Shown piece after piece: positions 38,378 to 48,269 of a stretch of DNA of 64,000 bases (within the stretch, counting starts at the first letter, position 1; every line of letters starts with the position of its first letter). Made by a program: the position numbers and the translations under genes. The DNA is from Cladocopium goreaui (taxonomy: Eukaryota; Sar; Dinophyceae; Suessiales; Symbiodiniaceae): assembly GCA_947184155.2 (NCBI GenBank), contig CAMXCT020001747.1, positions 7,501-71,500 on the forward strand, read 5' to 3'. Under the pieces are notes generated by a model that was not told the DNA's origin, made no database searches, and saw nothing but the letters and a program-made list of their open reading frames with translations.

Positions 38378-38601
38378 TCCCATTTATACAGGTCCATTTA
38401 TATATATATATATATAAATCCATCTATATCGCTTGATATCCCATTAATTTTCCGTTCATACATGACATCTCCGCCACTATCCAGAGAAAAAACATCAACA
38501 CAGGGTTAATTACATTTGTTCTGCTTAAAAAAAACATTGTTTCATCAATCCCGTTGTTTCACCAGTTTTTCTTGCTGGTTTCGGACATGTTTTGCACCCA
38601 G

Positions 38602-38735
38602 TTCCGCAGGATGACGCTACAGAAGGCACCAATGATATCCACGGAATCCTCCACGGATTATGCCTTGGTGTCCATTGAGCAGAGCTGTTCCGAGACGCTT
38701 GAAATGGGAAACAGCAAGGCCGCAAGGGCCGATTT
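38602..38735 (+). CDS. exon, unknown protein
   Basis: Acceptor TTTTGCACCCAG, then FRRMTLQKAPMISTESSTDY and ALVSIEQSCSETLEMGNSKA. It runs up to a decayed F1 copy. A second frame (VPQDDATEGTNDIHGIL) is open for half the length. Position allows it to belong to the JmjC gene; sequence does not prove it. Confidence 0.4.
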
Positions 38736-38842
38736 ATTGGGAATTTATCATTTGCTAAACCAACATAGCTATGGAAAATCACCATTTTTTGAGTTACATT
38801 TTCAATAGCGATGTTAAATAACCAGAGGATACCAGAGGGTAA
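38733..38842. mobile_element. F1 element, decayed left end
   Basis: AACCAACATAGCTATGG ... GCGATGTTAAATAACCAGAGGATACCAGAGGGTA; the right end is partly duplicated. Confidence 0.6.
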
Positions 38843-39299
38843 GTAGCAAAAATGGTGATTTCATGGGTTATCAATGTGGATAGAGTAGTGGTTTACTGTA
38901 ATTGAGAGGAATCTAAGCAACAAAGCAATGGCGAACAATGTGGAATTTAACCAGAACATCGGGATTGTTCATGGAATAATGAAGGGAGATACTTTGCGGA
39001 AGTAGACTAGAACCAAATATAGTGATTTTTTTGGGACTTAACTAAGCGAAACAATGGCAAAACACTGCCCTCATTGTCACTTAGCACTTGAGGTCGAGTG
39101 TTAAGTGACAAGTGGTTCACTCAATGGAGTTTACCTAAATGTCTCAAAACTTTAATGTGTCGGTTCTGTGTTTTTCACTTCTTTTTTCTTTGACTATTTG
39201 AGCACCCCTCCTGATCCGAAACCTGACCAATCCAGCGCGTATCTTCGATACCCTGATATTGACATTTATCCCAAAAAGTGACCCACATAGGTCATGTAG

Positions 39300-39467
39300 G
39301 TCATCACTTCAACACTGTGGAGCATTTTGGGTAGGCCACTGGGCCTTTGTCCTCTTAGCGGCTTCCAATCCGCAGCGTTGAGGAATCTACGTCGACATCC
39401 TCAAATGGCTGAAGATATGAAGGATCCGTCAACCGTCAACCGTTTTCTGCCCAAACAAAATGACTGA
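39300..39467 (+). CDS. possible terminal exon, unknown protein
   Basis: After ATGTAG the frame contains RPLGLCPLSGFQSAALRNLR then RHPQMAEDMKDPSTVNRFLP, and stops at a TGA. If real, it ends a gene here, which would conflict with one JmjC gene spanning this point unless it is skipped. Confidence 0.4.
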   Translation, partial: VITSTLWSILGRPLGLCPLSGFQSAALRNLRRHPQMAEDMKDPSTVNRFLPKQND

Positions 39468-39776
39468 ACGACCATTTATCTCATCAACAATATCATAAAA
39501 CAACAGCCCATAGCTATGTAACATGGCCCATTTAAGTAAATGATGATTTGATGATTTGCCTATGCAAAAATAAGGCTTTTCCATTCACAACCGGAAAATC
39601 CCATGGTTTCTTCGCCAGGTCATCGGGGTTTGTGTGAACAGCAAGTCCAAGCGGGGTCACACTTCGGGTTCTAATAAACCTTGCAAAAATGGAAATCATA
39701 CACACTATATAGATCTTATATACAATATAATATATATATATATTATATATATATAATTTTATCCGAGTTTTATATA

Positions 39777-39974
39777 AACCTTGCAAACAACGTGTTTCAT
39801 GGTTTTTGGAAAAGCACGGCGTTTTCCGATCTGACCTTCGGAACTCCAATAGTTGATGGAAGAAACTTGGCAGTTGGGTATCCTGGGATCGAATCCTTGT
39901 GCTGGTTTGGTACCTCCATTCTTAGCATTGCTTTTAAACAGGGTAGCACCGCTGGTCACCCAGCCAGGTTTTAA
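39777..39974 (+). CDS. coding-like island
   Basis: VFHGFWKSTAFSDLTFGTPI then VDGRNLAVGYPGIESLCWFG and a TAA. The opposite strand is also open. Unknown. Confidence 0.3.
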   Translation, partial: NLANNVFHGFWKSTAFSDLTFGTPIVDGRNLAVGYPGIESLCWFGTSILSIAFKQGSTAGHPARF

Positions 39975-40042
39975 TGGATGAATAATCATGGTTTCAGAAG
40001 GTTAGTACTGAGGATCAACACCCCCCCCAAACAAACTATTGG

Positions 40043-40156
40043 GACCCTCTGGTTATTTGTTACATAGCCATGGTATAGATGGCCCATAGAAATAGATGGT
40101 TTACCGAACTTAAAATGGTGGATCTTTCCATGGCTATGTTAAATAACCAGATGGTA
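40043..40156. mobile_element. F1 MITE-like inverted repeat
   Basis: ACCCTCTGGTTATTTGTTACATAGCC ... GGCTATGTTAAATAACCAGATGGTA. Confidence 0.8.
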
Positions 40157-40254
40157 CCACCTACTATAGTTCATTCTGTATGACTAATTCATTGCATTTT
40201 TTTGTGTGGCACCCGAAGGTACTCTTGGCGGTCATTCATTTCGCCATTCCCCAG

Positions 40255-40319
40255 TGGGACTGAAAAGACAGGAGATATGCCTCCGCAGGAGAGCCCCTTC
40301 AAGGTGTTGCTGCAGCCTG
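40255..40319 (+). CDS. JmjC / cupin-8 type oxygenase, penultimate exon
   Basis: Acceptor TTTCGCCATTCCCCAG, then GTEKTGDMPPQESPFKVLLQ and P. A GC donor (CCTG|GCGATG) leaves one base, which joins in phase to the exon at 41858. This gives FKVLLQPAEAIYIPPGWWHS, matching the family pattern L.PG(D/E)A.YIPPGWWH. The join spans a 1.5 kb intron packed with F1-F4 elements. Confidence 0.6.
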
Positions 40320-40621
40320 GCGATGCCACTTGAAAAGACAAGGTTGTGGGGAGGGATTTCCGCAGGGCATCAGAAATGCTGGTCTAAGTCCCCATGGATG
40401 ATTTAAAACTGGAGATATCACGAGGTGAAACATCGTATAACTTAACTGAATGTAATGTGATATAATGGGACATTGAATGAATATGAATGAGAATATAATT
40501 CACAATTCTGAATAAAATATAACAACGAATGCCAATGGGACATGATGTTTAGGAGTGGGGTAATTATTAAAAACAATCATTTTTCAGCGTAGTGACTACT
40601 ATGAGTTATTATAACTTGTCC

Positions 40622-40706
40622 AGAAACATTGTCAGAATCAACATGTGCTGCTCAAGCAGAAGGATCAGTTGATCATTCAAAATCAACCGTGCTAAAGTGG
40701 GGACAG
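40622..40706 (+). CDS. coding-like island in the JmjC intron
   Basis: After CTTGTCCAG all three + frames are open. One reads TLSESTCAAQAEGSVDHSKS up to CAG|GTTGGC. Weak. Confidence 0.25.
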
Positions 40707-40967
40707 GTTGGCAGCCATGATGATAAGTCATCAGCAATCATTGCAACAAAAGGATACAACAGGGGGGTGAGACGGGACTGTATGCAAGCAAGATCATTGC
40801 ATATCATTGCGCAGCACATTGTAGATCTTTACGTGGTTGCTGGTTTTCAATTAGTTCTTTGATGTTCTTTGTATGTTCAATCCCATCTAAAATATTAAAA
40901 TATCATAACATATCCTTGAATGATGATCGCCCCAATCCTTGTTTCTATGTTTCACTTGGATTTTCAG

Positions 40968-41055
40968 TCACGAACCAGTCATAGAAAAAGGATACGGAAA
41001 AGCTGATGGCCATGATGGCCTCAAGGTGGGGGAAACCAATGGTTTCTTCAGGACG
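40968..41055 (+). CDS. possible exon, unknown protein
   Basis: Good acceptor (CACTTGGATTTTCAG); reads HEPVIEKGYGKADGHDGLKV then GETNGFFRT; donor ACG|GTATGA. It lies inside the proposed JmjC intron 40320-41857, so both cannot be constitutive in one transcript as drawn. Confidence 0.4.
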
Positions 41056-41079
41056 GTATGAATTGAGTTGTTCCATCCC

Positions 41080-41206
41080 TACAATCTGAGGCCCCCAAGA
41101 TATCTAAGTTGGTTTATAACTCCAATGTCACTATGGTTTATGGTATTTATAACTATAGTTACTGGGGCTTATAAACCAACTTATATCTTGGGGGCCTCAC
41201 ATTGTA
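41080..41206. mobile_element. F3 MITE-like inverted repeat
   Basis: TACAATCTGAGGCCCCCAAGATAT ... ATATCTTGGGGGCCTCACATTGTA. Confidence 0.85.
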
Positions 41207-41362
41207 GAAATGATGCTTGGTCTCTTCATACCCCGAAATCGGTGTTTCGGTGTTCATCTTTTTATATCGTTTTATGTCGGCCATACTTTTTCCTCTTCAT
41301 CCTGTTCAAATATCAAACAAAGAGCCATTTTTCAGGGCTAACATGGGGGAACTACTGTGGAT

Positions 41363-41470
41363 CGTTGCGAAATCCTGCACCACCTGAGTCTGGTTGAAAG
41401 CCTATAAACAATGGGATGTTTACCACCGTTTTCAACTGGTGATTCGGATTTCGCTGGCCCATCCACCGTA
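41363..41470. mobile_element. F7 element, partial
   Basis: The right end GATTTCGCTGGCCCATCCAC and the interior TTTACCACCGTTTTCAACTG match 5937-6082. The left end is decayed. Confidence 0.55.
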
Positions 41471-41494
41471 TCATCGAAAAAACAAAAAACATGA

Positions 41495-41730
41495 GAGTTT
41501 CCTGAAATAGGAGTACCCCCAAATCATCCAATTTCATAGGCTGGTTGGTGGTTTCAAACATTTTTTATTTTCCATAATATATATGGGATAATCCTTCCCA
41601 TTGACTTTCATATTTTCCATTTCATATATGGGATGTCATCCTTCCCATTGACGAACTCATATTTTTCAGAGGGGTAGGTCAACCACCAACCAGATAGGCT
41701 TTTCCATTATAAATCAACCAGCTATTGGGG
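41495..41730. mobile_element. F4 element interrupted by F2
   Basis: TTTCCTGAAATAGGAGTACC CCCAAATCATCC at the left and TTTTCCATTATAAATCAACC at the right match F4. An F2 copy with an ATAGG duplication sits in the middle. Confidence 0.6.
41541..41693 (+). mobile_element. F2 MITE-like element nested in F4
   Basis: CTGGTTGGTGGTTTC ... TTTTTCAGAGGGGTAGGTCAACCACCAACCAG, flanked by ATAGG on both sides. The interior TTTTCCAT...TATATGGGAT block is duplicated. Confidence 0.85.
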
Positions 41731-41834
41731 TACCCTCTGGTAAACTAACATAACTATCGAAAATCACCATTTTTAATGGGAAAACTCACTATAAATGGAC
41801 ATTTTCAATAGCTATTTTGACATAACCAGAGGGT
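41731..41834. mobile_element. F1 MITE-like inverted repeat inside a 22-bp duplication
   Basis: TACCCTCTGGTAAACTAACATAAC ... CATAACCAGAGGGTA. AAATCAACCAGCTATTGGGG precedes it and AATCAACCAGCTATTGGGGTA follows it. Confidence 0.8.
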
Positions 41835-41857
41835 AAATCAACCAGCTATTGGGGTAG

Positions 41858-41991
41858 CCGAGGCGATCTACATCCCACCCGGCTGGTGGCATTCCATCCG
41901 CACGCATCGGCCCTCGCACGACGCGCCGGGCGACGACCTGCCGCTGGCTCTGAGTTCCCCGGACCCGGACCCGTCATGCCGGTGCTGGTGA
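41858..41991 (+). CDS. JmjC / cupin-8 type oxygenase, C-terminal exon with PPGWWH
   Basis: After GGGGTAG the frame reads EAIYIPPGWWHSIRTHRPSH then DAPGDDLPLALSSPDPDPSC, and a TGA at 41989. IPPGWWH is the hallmark C-terminal strand of JmjC/cupin-8 domains; its His (codon 41890) is the third iron ligand. It pairs with FHWD at 23763 on the other side of the retrotransposon. A GT donor at 41988 (CTG|GTGAAC) could splice out the stop, so this may not be the last exon. Confidence 0.75.
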
Positions 41992-42022
41992 ACGATAGCA
42001 AAAGTGGGTTTATAACTATAGC

Positions 42023-42066
42023 TGGTTGGTGGTTTCAAACATGAATGGATGATTTTTCCATTTCAT
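42023..42066 (+). mobile_element. F2 element, left part only
   Basis: CTGGTTGGTGGTTTCAAACATGAATGG and TTTTTCCATTTCATAAATGG; no right end. Confidence 0.55.
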
Positions 42067-42369
42067 AAATGGATGTCATCTGGCCTGCAGTTAAGATAGT
42101 CAAATAGTATTATGCAATTTTTGAGCCTTCCATGCTAGCATCAACAAAGAGGAAGTTCGGTTCCATTACCTGTGCTACTGGAAGAAGTTTCTGAATCGGT
42201 AACTTTGAATTGGCTTAGTCACTATTTAGTTCTGATTATATTATGTTGAATCACCAATCATTTTAAGTATATGCCATGACTTGCCTTTACATGAGGCGAG
42301 ACAGATCAGCATTGAACTGCATCTCAAACGATTGTGATTGCGATGCTCTTTTTGTGAGGGATATTCAGA

Positions 42370-42603
42370 TTGAAGAGGAAATGGTTTTGGCAGAAGAGAA
42401 GATCCAGGAAGAGGGTGGGGAGCAGCAATGAGATTAGCTTTGACCTACATTTGATTAGCCTTAGCAGTGGTGATTGCCCACTGAGCGAACCTTGGGATTT
42501 GGGGAAAGGAATGCTGGCTGCTGATTCTGTTTGTGCGGAGATGACCCCGAAGTTTCAAATGGGTACGTGGTGCAAGCCTACTACTGAAAAGGAAACCGAA
42601 TGA
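42370..42603 (+). CDS. hypothetical coding region
   Basis: Frame contains NEISFDLHLISLSSGDCPLS then EPWDLGKGMLAADSVCAEMT and a TGA. An overlapping frame upstream (IQIEEEMVLAEEKIQEEGGE) is also open to 42430. Neither is recognised; a frameshift between them is possible. Confidence 0.35.
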   Translation: MKRKWFWQKRRSRKRVGSSNEISFDLHLISLSSGDCPLSEPWDLGKGMLAADSVCAEMTPKFQMGTWCKPTTEKETE

Positions 42604-42647
42604 ATTCGCAGTGAATTCCCATCCTGAATATTTTTAATTTTCCACCT

Positions 42648-42910
42648 GTACTTAAGCAAATCACCTTGTACAGGAGGGGGGCTACCAACCCCCATCCCCT
42701 GTGAGGTCGGAGCGCTCAGGACCTTGTACCTCCTCACCCCAGCGTAGATTGGGGCAGGCCGTTTGACCTTGTAACCCCCTAGTTGGATTTTTTTTTCATC
42801 TGTAGTTAAGATAGTCACCTCGAGGTGGTACAAGGTCCTGAGCGCTCAGGACCTCACACGGGAGGGGGGCTACGGACCCCCATATGCTGTAATGTGATTT
42901 GCTTAAGTAC
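42648..42910. mobile_element. palindromic element with 17-bp perfect terminal repeats
   Basis: GTACTTAAGCAAATCAC faces GTGATTTGCTTAAGTAC. Inside, AGGAGGGGGGCTAC is present as two direct copies and GGTCCTGAGCGCTCAGGACC forms a hairpin. GC-rich interior, no coding frame. Confidence 0.75.
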
Positions 42911-43519
42911 AGCCTTACAAAAAATATTGGTCACATTATGATGTTCAGCAAATCATCTTGTATTGAACAGCTGATTTACCAAATCATTTGAACTAATTAT
43001 GAATTGTTCATTCATAATTTCATAATATTAATTAACATATATTTACACATTGTTTGAGCAAATTATGATTGAACAATTCATAATTAAACTGGTTGCAATT
43101 CAGATTGATGGGCACCGGAAATGGGAACGGATTCTTGTAACAACAGTGACTGATAATTCCTGCTGCTGGGTGACCAGGTCTTCCTTATTACATCATACTC
43201 GGTTGATGGTTCCTCCCACATTGGGTCAAATGACTTGTCATCCTATCAAGATATGATACCATTCATTATGATCCATTATTATTGATGGATTATTAGAGTA
43301 AAACGTAAAAAGTAATATCCCACGAATTGAAAAATTGCCATGGGTCATAGGCTTTTGGGTTTTGGGATTACATTGATAATGGATTATATGGATAATCGCT
43401 ATAAATCATGTGATTATGGCCGATTTTTTGGGTTCAAGATCACAACTTCAAAGAAACAAAAAGTAGGTACCCGACCCTGTTTCCACCCCCCCGAATCCCT
43501 TCGCTGCCGCATCCTGCAG

Positions 43520-43950
43520 GCTCAACATGGTGTGGCCACAAGATGCCGCATCCCAGTGATGCACCGTATGAGCGGGCATTGAACAATTCTTATCATGGTC
43601 TTCAATCCATGGCGCCATTCGGTGTGTGGCTTCCTTGGCGGGAAGTTGTTCCGTTGGCTCTTGGTCATGGCTTCACAGAGCAGCTTTGCTTTGAGTGTGC
43701 TGACACCTGGCTGCAACTAGATGCCTTGGAATTCGACCCCTGGAGAAGGTCTGGTGATGAGACGCTGGTTGCCGATGTGCGACGGATCCGTTTGCTGTAC
43801 AAGCCTGACCTGCATGGTGACGAGGGCGTGGTCGCTGTTTCCTCGGATGAGGATGTTGCAGCTGCACCGCCTTGTTCCGGTCAGCAATGTTCAGTGAGAT
43901 GGCGGACAGGGATCAGGAGGGTGATCGGTTCGAGACCGGTGGCACAGTAG
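43520..43950 (+). CDS. long terminal exon, unknown protein
   Basis: The longest host-like coding island. Acceptor CATCCTGCAG|G, then 143 open codons to a TAG, including MAPFGVWLPWREVVPLALGH, FECADTWLQLDALEFDPWRR and VVAVSSDEDVAAAPPCSGQQ. GC-rich relative to its flanks. The acidic VSSDEDV near the end is notable. No family recognised. Confidence 0.6.
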
Positions 43951-44234
43951 TTCGGTATTGCATCGAGCATTCGCTGGAGTGAAAGATTTGCAGAGATTGT
44001 GACATGGTGTGTGTATCATTGTTCTACTGGGGACTGCAAGCCAACATTTTTCTATGCTCGGAATTCCCTTACATGGAACATTCATTACAATGGGGGAAAG
44101 CCAAATCTGAAAAAACAATCCGGAAAAAAATGTTGTTCATAGATGTTGAAAATCACTATTTTACATGGGAATTTACAGTGTTTTGTGCTTCCACAACAGT
44201 TTTCAGGGGTGGTAACCCAATCGCGCGCCACAAA

Positions 44235-44293
44235 GCCAGTCATCCTTCCCATTGACTTTCATATCTTTCAAGATGGTTGAAACCACCAATCAG
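44235..44293 (+). mobile_element. F2 element, right half
   Basis: CATCCTTCCCATTGACTTTC ... AAGATGGTTGAAACCACCAATCAG. Confidence 0.55.
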
Positions 44294-44919
44294 TATAGTC
44301 GCTATAACCAAAGTTTTCTATAGTTAGTCCAATCTATACAAGCCAATTGATATAGCAAAAATCGAGATTTGCAAAAAACAAATGGAATTATCTAGTGGAT
44401 TTCTGTTGATTTCTGTTATAGTTTGCTGTGAAAACTGGGATTTGGAATGTTTTGATCGAACTAGTTAGTGTGGTGAAGAGAAAGCAACTGGATCAACTGG
44501 AGTACATCACCTTGCGGTGGCTGCTGGGTATATGTATAATATATGTATACACTATATAATTATATATATATAAATATATATATATAGTGTATACATATAT
44601 AAACTATATATATATATAGAAGCTCCAATAGTGGGGATCTGAGTCGGTAAAGACGGTTGCTTGATTTCACGCTTGTTCGAAACGATTTAAGTTTCATGGT
44701 GATTGCAGTATGGATCAAACCACTATGAAAATCCATCCTCATCAGTGAGATGACATACATGTAACGTATTTTTTTTGCGTGGCTCGGGAACGCTAAATGT
44801 TTACTCGAAACCTGAAAGATGCGTGGCGAAAACGGATGGATTGAGATGGCCATTGGATAATTCCAAGAGTCTGGTAGTAAGGACGTGTCATCAAACGTGG
44901 CTGGGAAATCTATGAATGA

Positions 44920-45033
44920 CTGGTTGGTGGTTTGGAACATTTGGATTATTTTGTCCATATGATTAATCATTGGGAATTTCATAATCCGAACTGACTTTCA
45001 TATTTTTCAGAGGGTAGGTATACCACCAGCCAG
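44920..45033 (+). mobile_element. F2 MITE-like element
   Basis: CTGGTTGGTGGTTTGG ... TTTTTCAGAGGGTAGGTATACCACCAGCCAG with ATGA on both sides. Confidence 0.8.
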
Positions 45034-46197
45034 ATGAGCATGTAAATGGAACATGCATCTACAAAAAGGGAATTTTCCATTGCCATGTTTGATTACGAGA
45101 GGGTGTATAAGACTATACCTACATCTTCCCCAGCGTGCATAATTTCTGCCTTTTGAGGGAATTCTGCCTTTTGTGGTTAAAAGGCGACTTTACCCGACCA
45201 CGAGCGACTTCTGCGATTTCAAGTAAGTAGGGCCACCTTTTTAATGGTGGCAGAAATCTCTCAATGATTTCAAGGCTAAATATGCCAATCCAAAGATAAG
45301 GCAATCTTTTCACCCAATTCCCTCAGATCTATGGGTGAAACTGGGTTTACTTGTTTGAAAGGCCAAGCTGCAAAGCAACCGTTTGACAACAACACAGGGC
45401 AGTAGCACAGCCCACCCTTTTTTACCTGGAATGTATATATCCTTAGTTTCCTATATCTTTGATTTTGGGCTGTGGCCCATGCAGGGCATTAGGCCGAGGC
45501 ATGGTCATTTGGATCTTTCTCGCAAGAATGGGAAAACTAGTTGGAATGCCTTTGAATTGGGTTTTGCTGGAATTAATGTCTTTTTCTGGAAGTTTGTAAC
45601 CCTCAAAAGAAAAAAACGGAGCGGGCGACTTTTCCCGGCCAAACGGCGACTTTTCGCGACCGAAAGGCGACTGTACCCGAACAACGTTTTTGATGCAAAA
45701 TTTCCCATTGGGGTAGGAACATATTCCAGTTGAAGCCCATCCAAGGCCAAATTCAAACATGTTCACGCCATGGCAAACTCTTGCAGTTGCAACAAGTCGG
45801 TGTGTGACAACTGAGGATAGGAACATGAAATAGTTGGGGTAAAACAAAAACTCTACTGGGATAGCTTGGCTAAACCAACAAAATAATTGGGATAATTTGC
45901 ACAAGCAAATAAATTTGTTGGGATAGTTATTGGTTTAACTTAAACCAAGAAATGTGGTGGGATAGTTTGGGCAAAAGCAACACATATCAATGAAACACTA
46001 TGAATCCATGTAAGTATTAAGGTATTTTGGGTAAATCAATACATGTCGGAGTAATTTGGTTAGGGTAGTTTTGGTTTCATGATTTCCACACAGGCTATTC
46101 GGAAAAAATCGAGCTGTTTTGTTTGTTTTGCCTTTTAGTAAAAGAGCAAAAAAAAACGCATACCTGGAAGATCCAGGCATAAGTATATCCATATACT

Positions 46198-46271
46198 CCA
46201 TGTATGGTATATTTACCTACATTTGGGTGATCTTTTGGGGCAAATGTTGGTAAATATGCCATACATGGAGC
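46198..46271. mobile_element. F8 palindromic element
   Basis: CCATGTATGGTATATTTACC faces GGTAAATATGCCATACATGG. Confidence 0.65.
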
Positions 46272-46825
46272 ATATGGGTATATGTAATAGTACATAAATA
46301 CAGTATGTAGTCGCTGGCCGAAGAAAATCATTGTTATTTCTCCGTTCGGCACTGAACACCCTCCAGGATAATCATGCTGGATGTATATGGGATGAAGTCA
46401 CATATATTTGGGACCATGGAATGGGGGTGTTTAATAGTCAAACATAGCACTGTGAAATGATTTTTGCTGGGTACCCCATGGTACATTGATGGTGGGTTTG
46501 TGTGAGTTTTGGATCCCCAAATCCACTGGTTTATCATCATGTTCCCGTGCTGAACATTGCCAAACATTAGGCATATACCCCATGACCCAACATAGACCAG
46601 GCAGTTGATTCTGACATTCAGCAAGGAGACGTATTGCTGTTCCGCGTGGGGTACAAAGGTTTTTCTGGGGCCTGACTGGATTGGGGAAAAAAAGATCCGG
46701 GTAAATTATAATATTTCACTAACCTGAATTAAGGCCATTTGGGGATGATTTCCCTTACTAACCATTATTCCCAGTGAGGTCGCAGTGAGGTCGTTATAAT
46801 TTACCCAGAAAGATGTACACATTAG

Positions 46826-47002
46826 AAACAACTCCACTCCGATCCCCCGTGGCGATGGGACATCCCGAACGTTGTAATGGGACAATCTGTAACTGGCATC
46901 GACTTTTCCAGCGAGCCATGTTTGGACGAAGCACACCGTCCAAGGTGTGAATTTCTGGTACGACTTGCCACCAGCCACTTGTCTGAGCCGCTGGCTGATT
47001 AG
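46826..47002 (+). CDS. possible terminal exon, unknown protein
   Basis: After ACATTAG it reads KQLHSDPPWRWDIPNVVMGQ then SVTGIDFSSEPCLDEAHRPR and CEFLVRLATSHLSEPLAD, with a TAG. Two - strand frames are also open over this interval, so strand is likely but not certain. Confidence 0.45.
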   Translation, partial: KQLHSDPPWRWDIPNVVMGQSVTGIDFSSEPCLDEAHRPRCEFLVRLATSHLSEPLAD

Positions 47003-47054
47003 GGATGTGGAAGATTGAAGATTGAGAGCTGTCAAAAGAGGGCTGCAATAGGCA

Positions 47055-47175
47055 TATGGAGGTTTCCATAGCCATGGGGGCCCCCAATAGCTAGGATGGT
47101 TTATTTCATGGCAAATCCCCATCTAAAATGGATGATATCTGGGGGTACCCCAATGACTTCGGAAACCTCCGTATA
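47055..47175. mobile_element. F4 MITE-like inverted repeat
   Basis: TATGGAGGTTTCCATAGCCATGGGGGCCCCC ... GGGGGTACCCC ... GGAAACCTCCGTA. Confidence 0.75.
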
Positions 47176-47311
47176 TCCCTCAGGCAGCAGCGCTGTACCC
47201 AATGGGATGAAATGGGATGATTTGGATACGTAGCTAGCATAGATATAAATGGCCTGGCATTATGACGTTGAACATTTTCGAACAAAGTCGGGGCCTCTCC
47301 ACTTCTGTTAG

Positions 47312-47465
47312 GAACTGGGGCGCCACCAGGCTTTGCCCCTAAGGAGCTGAAATCCTACGCTTCGCTGTTGCTGACCATGGAGATCCTCTCATGGCAACGC
47401 GCCATGTCCGAGCTTCCTCAGGACGGACGCAAGGTGCTACGAAGGGAAGGATCCCTTACCATCTG
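47312..47465 (+). CDS. exon, unknown protein
   Basis: Acceptor CCACTTCTGTTAG; reads TGAPPGFAPKELKSYASLLL then TMEILSWQRAMSELPQDGRK and VLRREGS, into an F1 element whose CTG|GTTATT may be the donor. Strong protein character, no family recognised. Confidence 0.55.
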
Positions 47466-47583
47466 GTTATTTGTTACATAGCCATGGAAAATAACCAAAT
47501 AACCCATAGAAATAGATGGTTTTTACCGTTCTTAAAAATGGTGATGGCTTCCATGGCAAACTGTTAGTCATAACCAGATGGTA
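47457..47583. mobile_element. F1 MITE-like inverted repeat at an exon end
   Basis: TACCATCTGGTTATTTGTTACATAGCC ... GTTAGTCATAACCAGATGGTA. Confidence 0.8.
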
Positions 47584-47885
47584 ACGAGAAAATACTTCAA
47601 AATTCAAAACGATCATCGAACATTGATAATTTGGGGAATGGAAAATGGTGGGTTGTGTTTTTGTAAATTAGTACATGAGATACATGGGAGAGTAATTACT
47701 CTACCCCGCGCCTATTTGTTGAGTCTTCCAGGATTCCGTCCAGACTCTTGACCTTTCCAATGTTCTTGACCTTTCCATCGTTCTGCAGTTATTTTCTCTA
47801 TAGTCAAAAAAGGATGGAAAGATCAAGAGATGGTACTATTGGTACTATGGTACTATTCTACCAGGAAACATGATTTTTCCAGGAT

Positions 47886-47960
47886 GTTACTATGGATGGG
47901 CCAGCAAAATCCTGCATCACCAACCGGATGGTTGAAACAACTTGTCACTGGATGATCCGG
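47886..47960. mobile_element. F7 element, left half
   Basis: TACTATGGATGGGCCAGCAAAATCCTGCATCACC matches the F7 left end; the right end is replaced. Confidence 0.5.
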
Positions 47961-47964
47961 CGAG

Positions 47965-48042
47965 GATCGCATTTCGCAGCTTCTGAGTGAAGCCTTGGCT
48001 GCGAAAGACACAGAGGATTTGGAGTTTGAAGTAGTGGACTGA
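47965..48042 (+). CDS. possible terminal exon, unknown protein
   Basis: After GGCGAG it reads DRISQLLSEALAAKDTEDLE then FEVVD and a TGA. Acidic, helix-like C-terminus. Confidence 0.4.
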   Translation, partial: DRISQLLSEALAAKDTEDLEFEVVD

Positions 48043-48070
48043 CTTGACCTATGATCTATCATTGGGAGTA

Positions 48071-48269
48071 TACCCTCTGGTAAACGTTTACAGAACTACG
48101 GAAAATCACCATTTTTAGTGGGTAAATCAACTATAAATGGCAATTTTCATCTGGTTATTTAACAGTTCGCCATGGAAAGATCCACCATTTTTAATAGGTA
48201 AACCATAGGTAAACCATCTATTTCTATGGGCCATCTATACCATGGCTATGTTAAATAACCATATGGTAT
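48071..48269. mobile_element. chimeric F1 element
   Basis: The left half of one F1 subtype (TACCCTCTGGTAAACG) is fused to a second near-complete F1 (ATCTGGTTATTTAACAG ... TTAAATAACCATATGGTA). Both share the CCACTATAAATGG/CCATCTATACC cores. Confidence 0.65.

Larger units (their letters stand above)
43951..46825. other. stretch with repeats and only weak coding islands
   Basis: TA microsatellite 44527-44622, F2 copies (listed), an F8 copy, and AAAGGCGACTTTACCCGACC-type short repeats at 45183 and 45625-45680. A small frame MRGENGWIEMAIG at 44820-44858 is too short to support. Confidence 0.4.

Noticed and set aside
39870..39905. TTGGCAGTTGGGTATC and GGGATCGAATCC, like tRNA or SINE A and B boxes
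   Set aside because: The two boxes are almost adjacent, far too close for a tRNA-type promoter.
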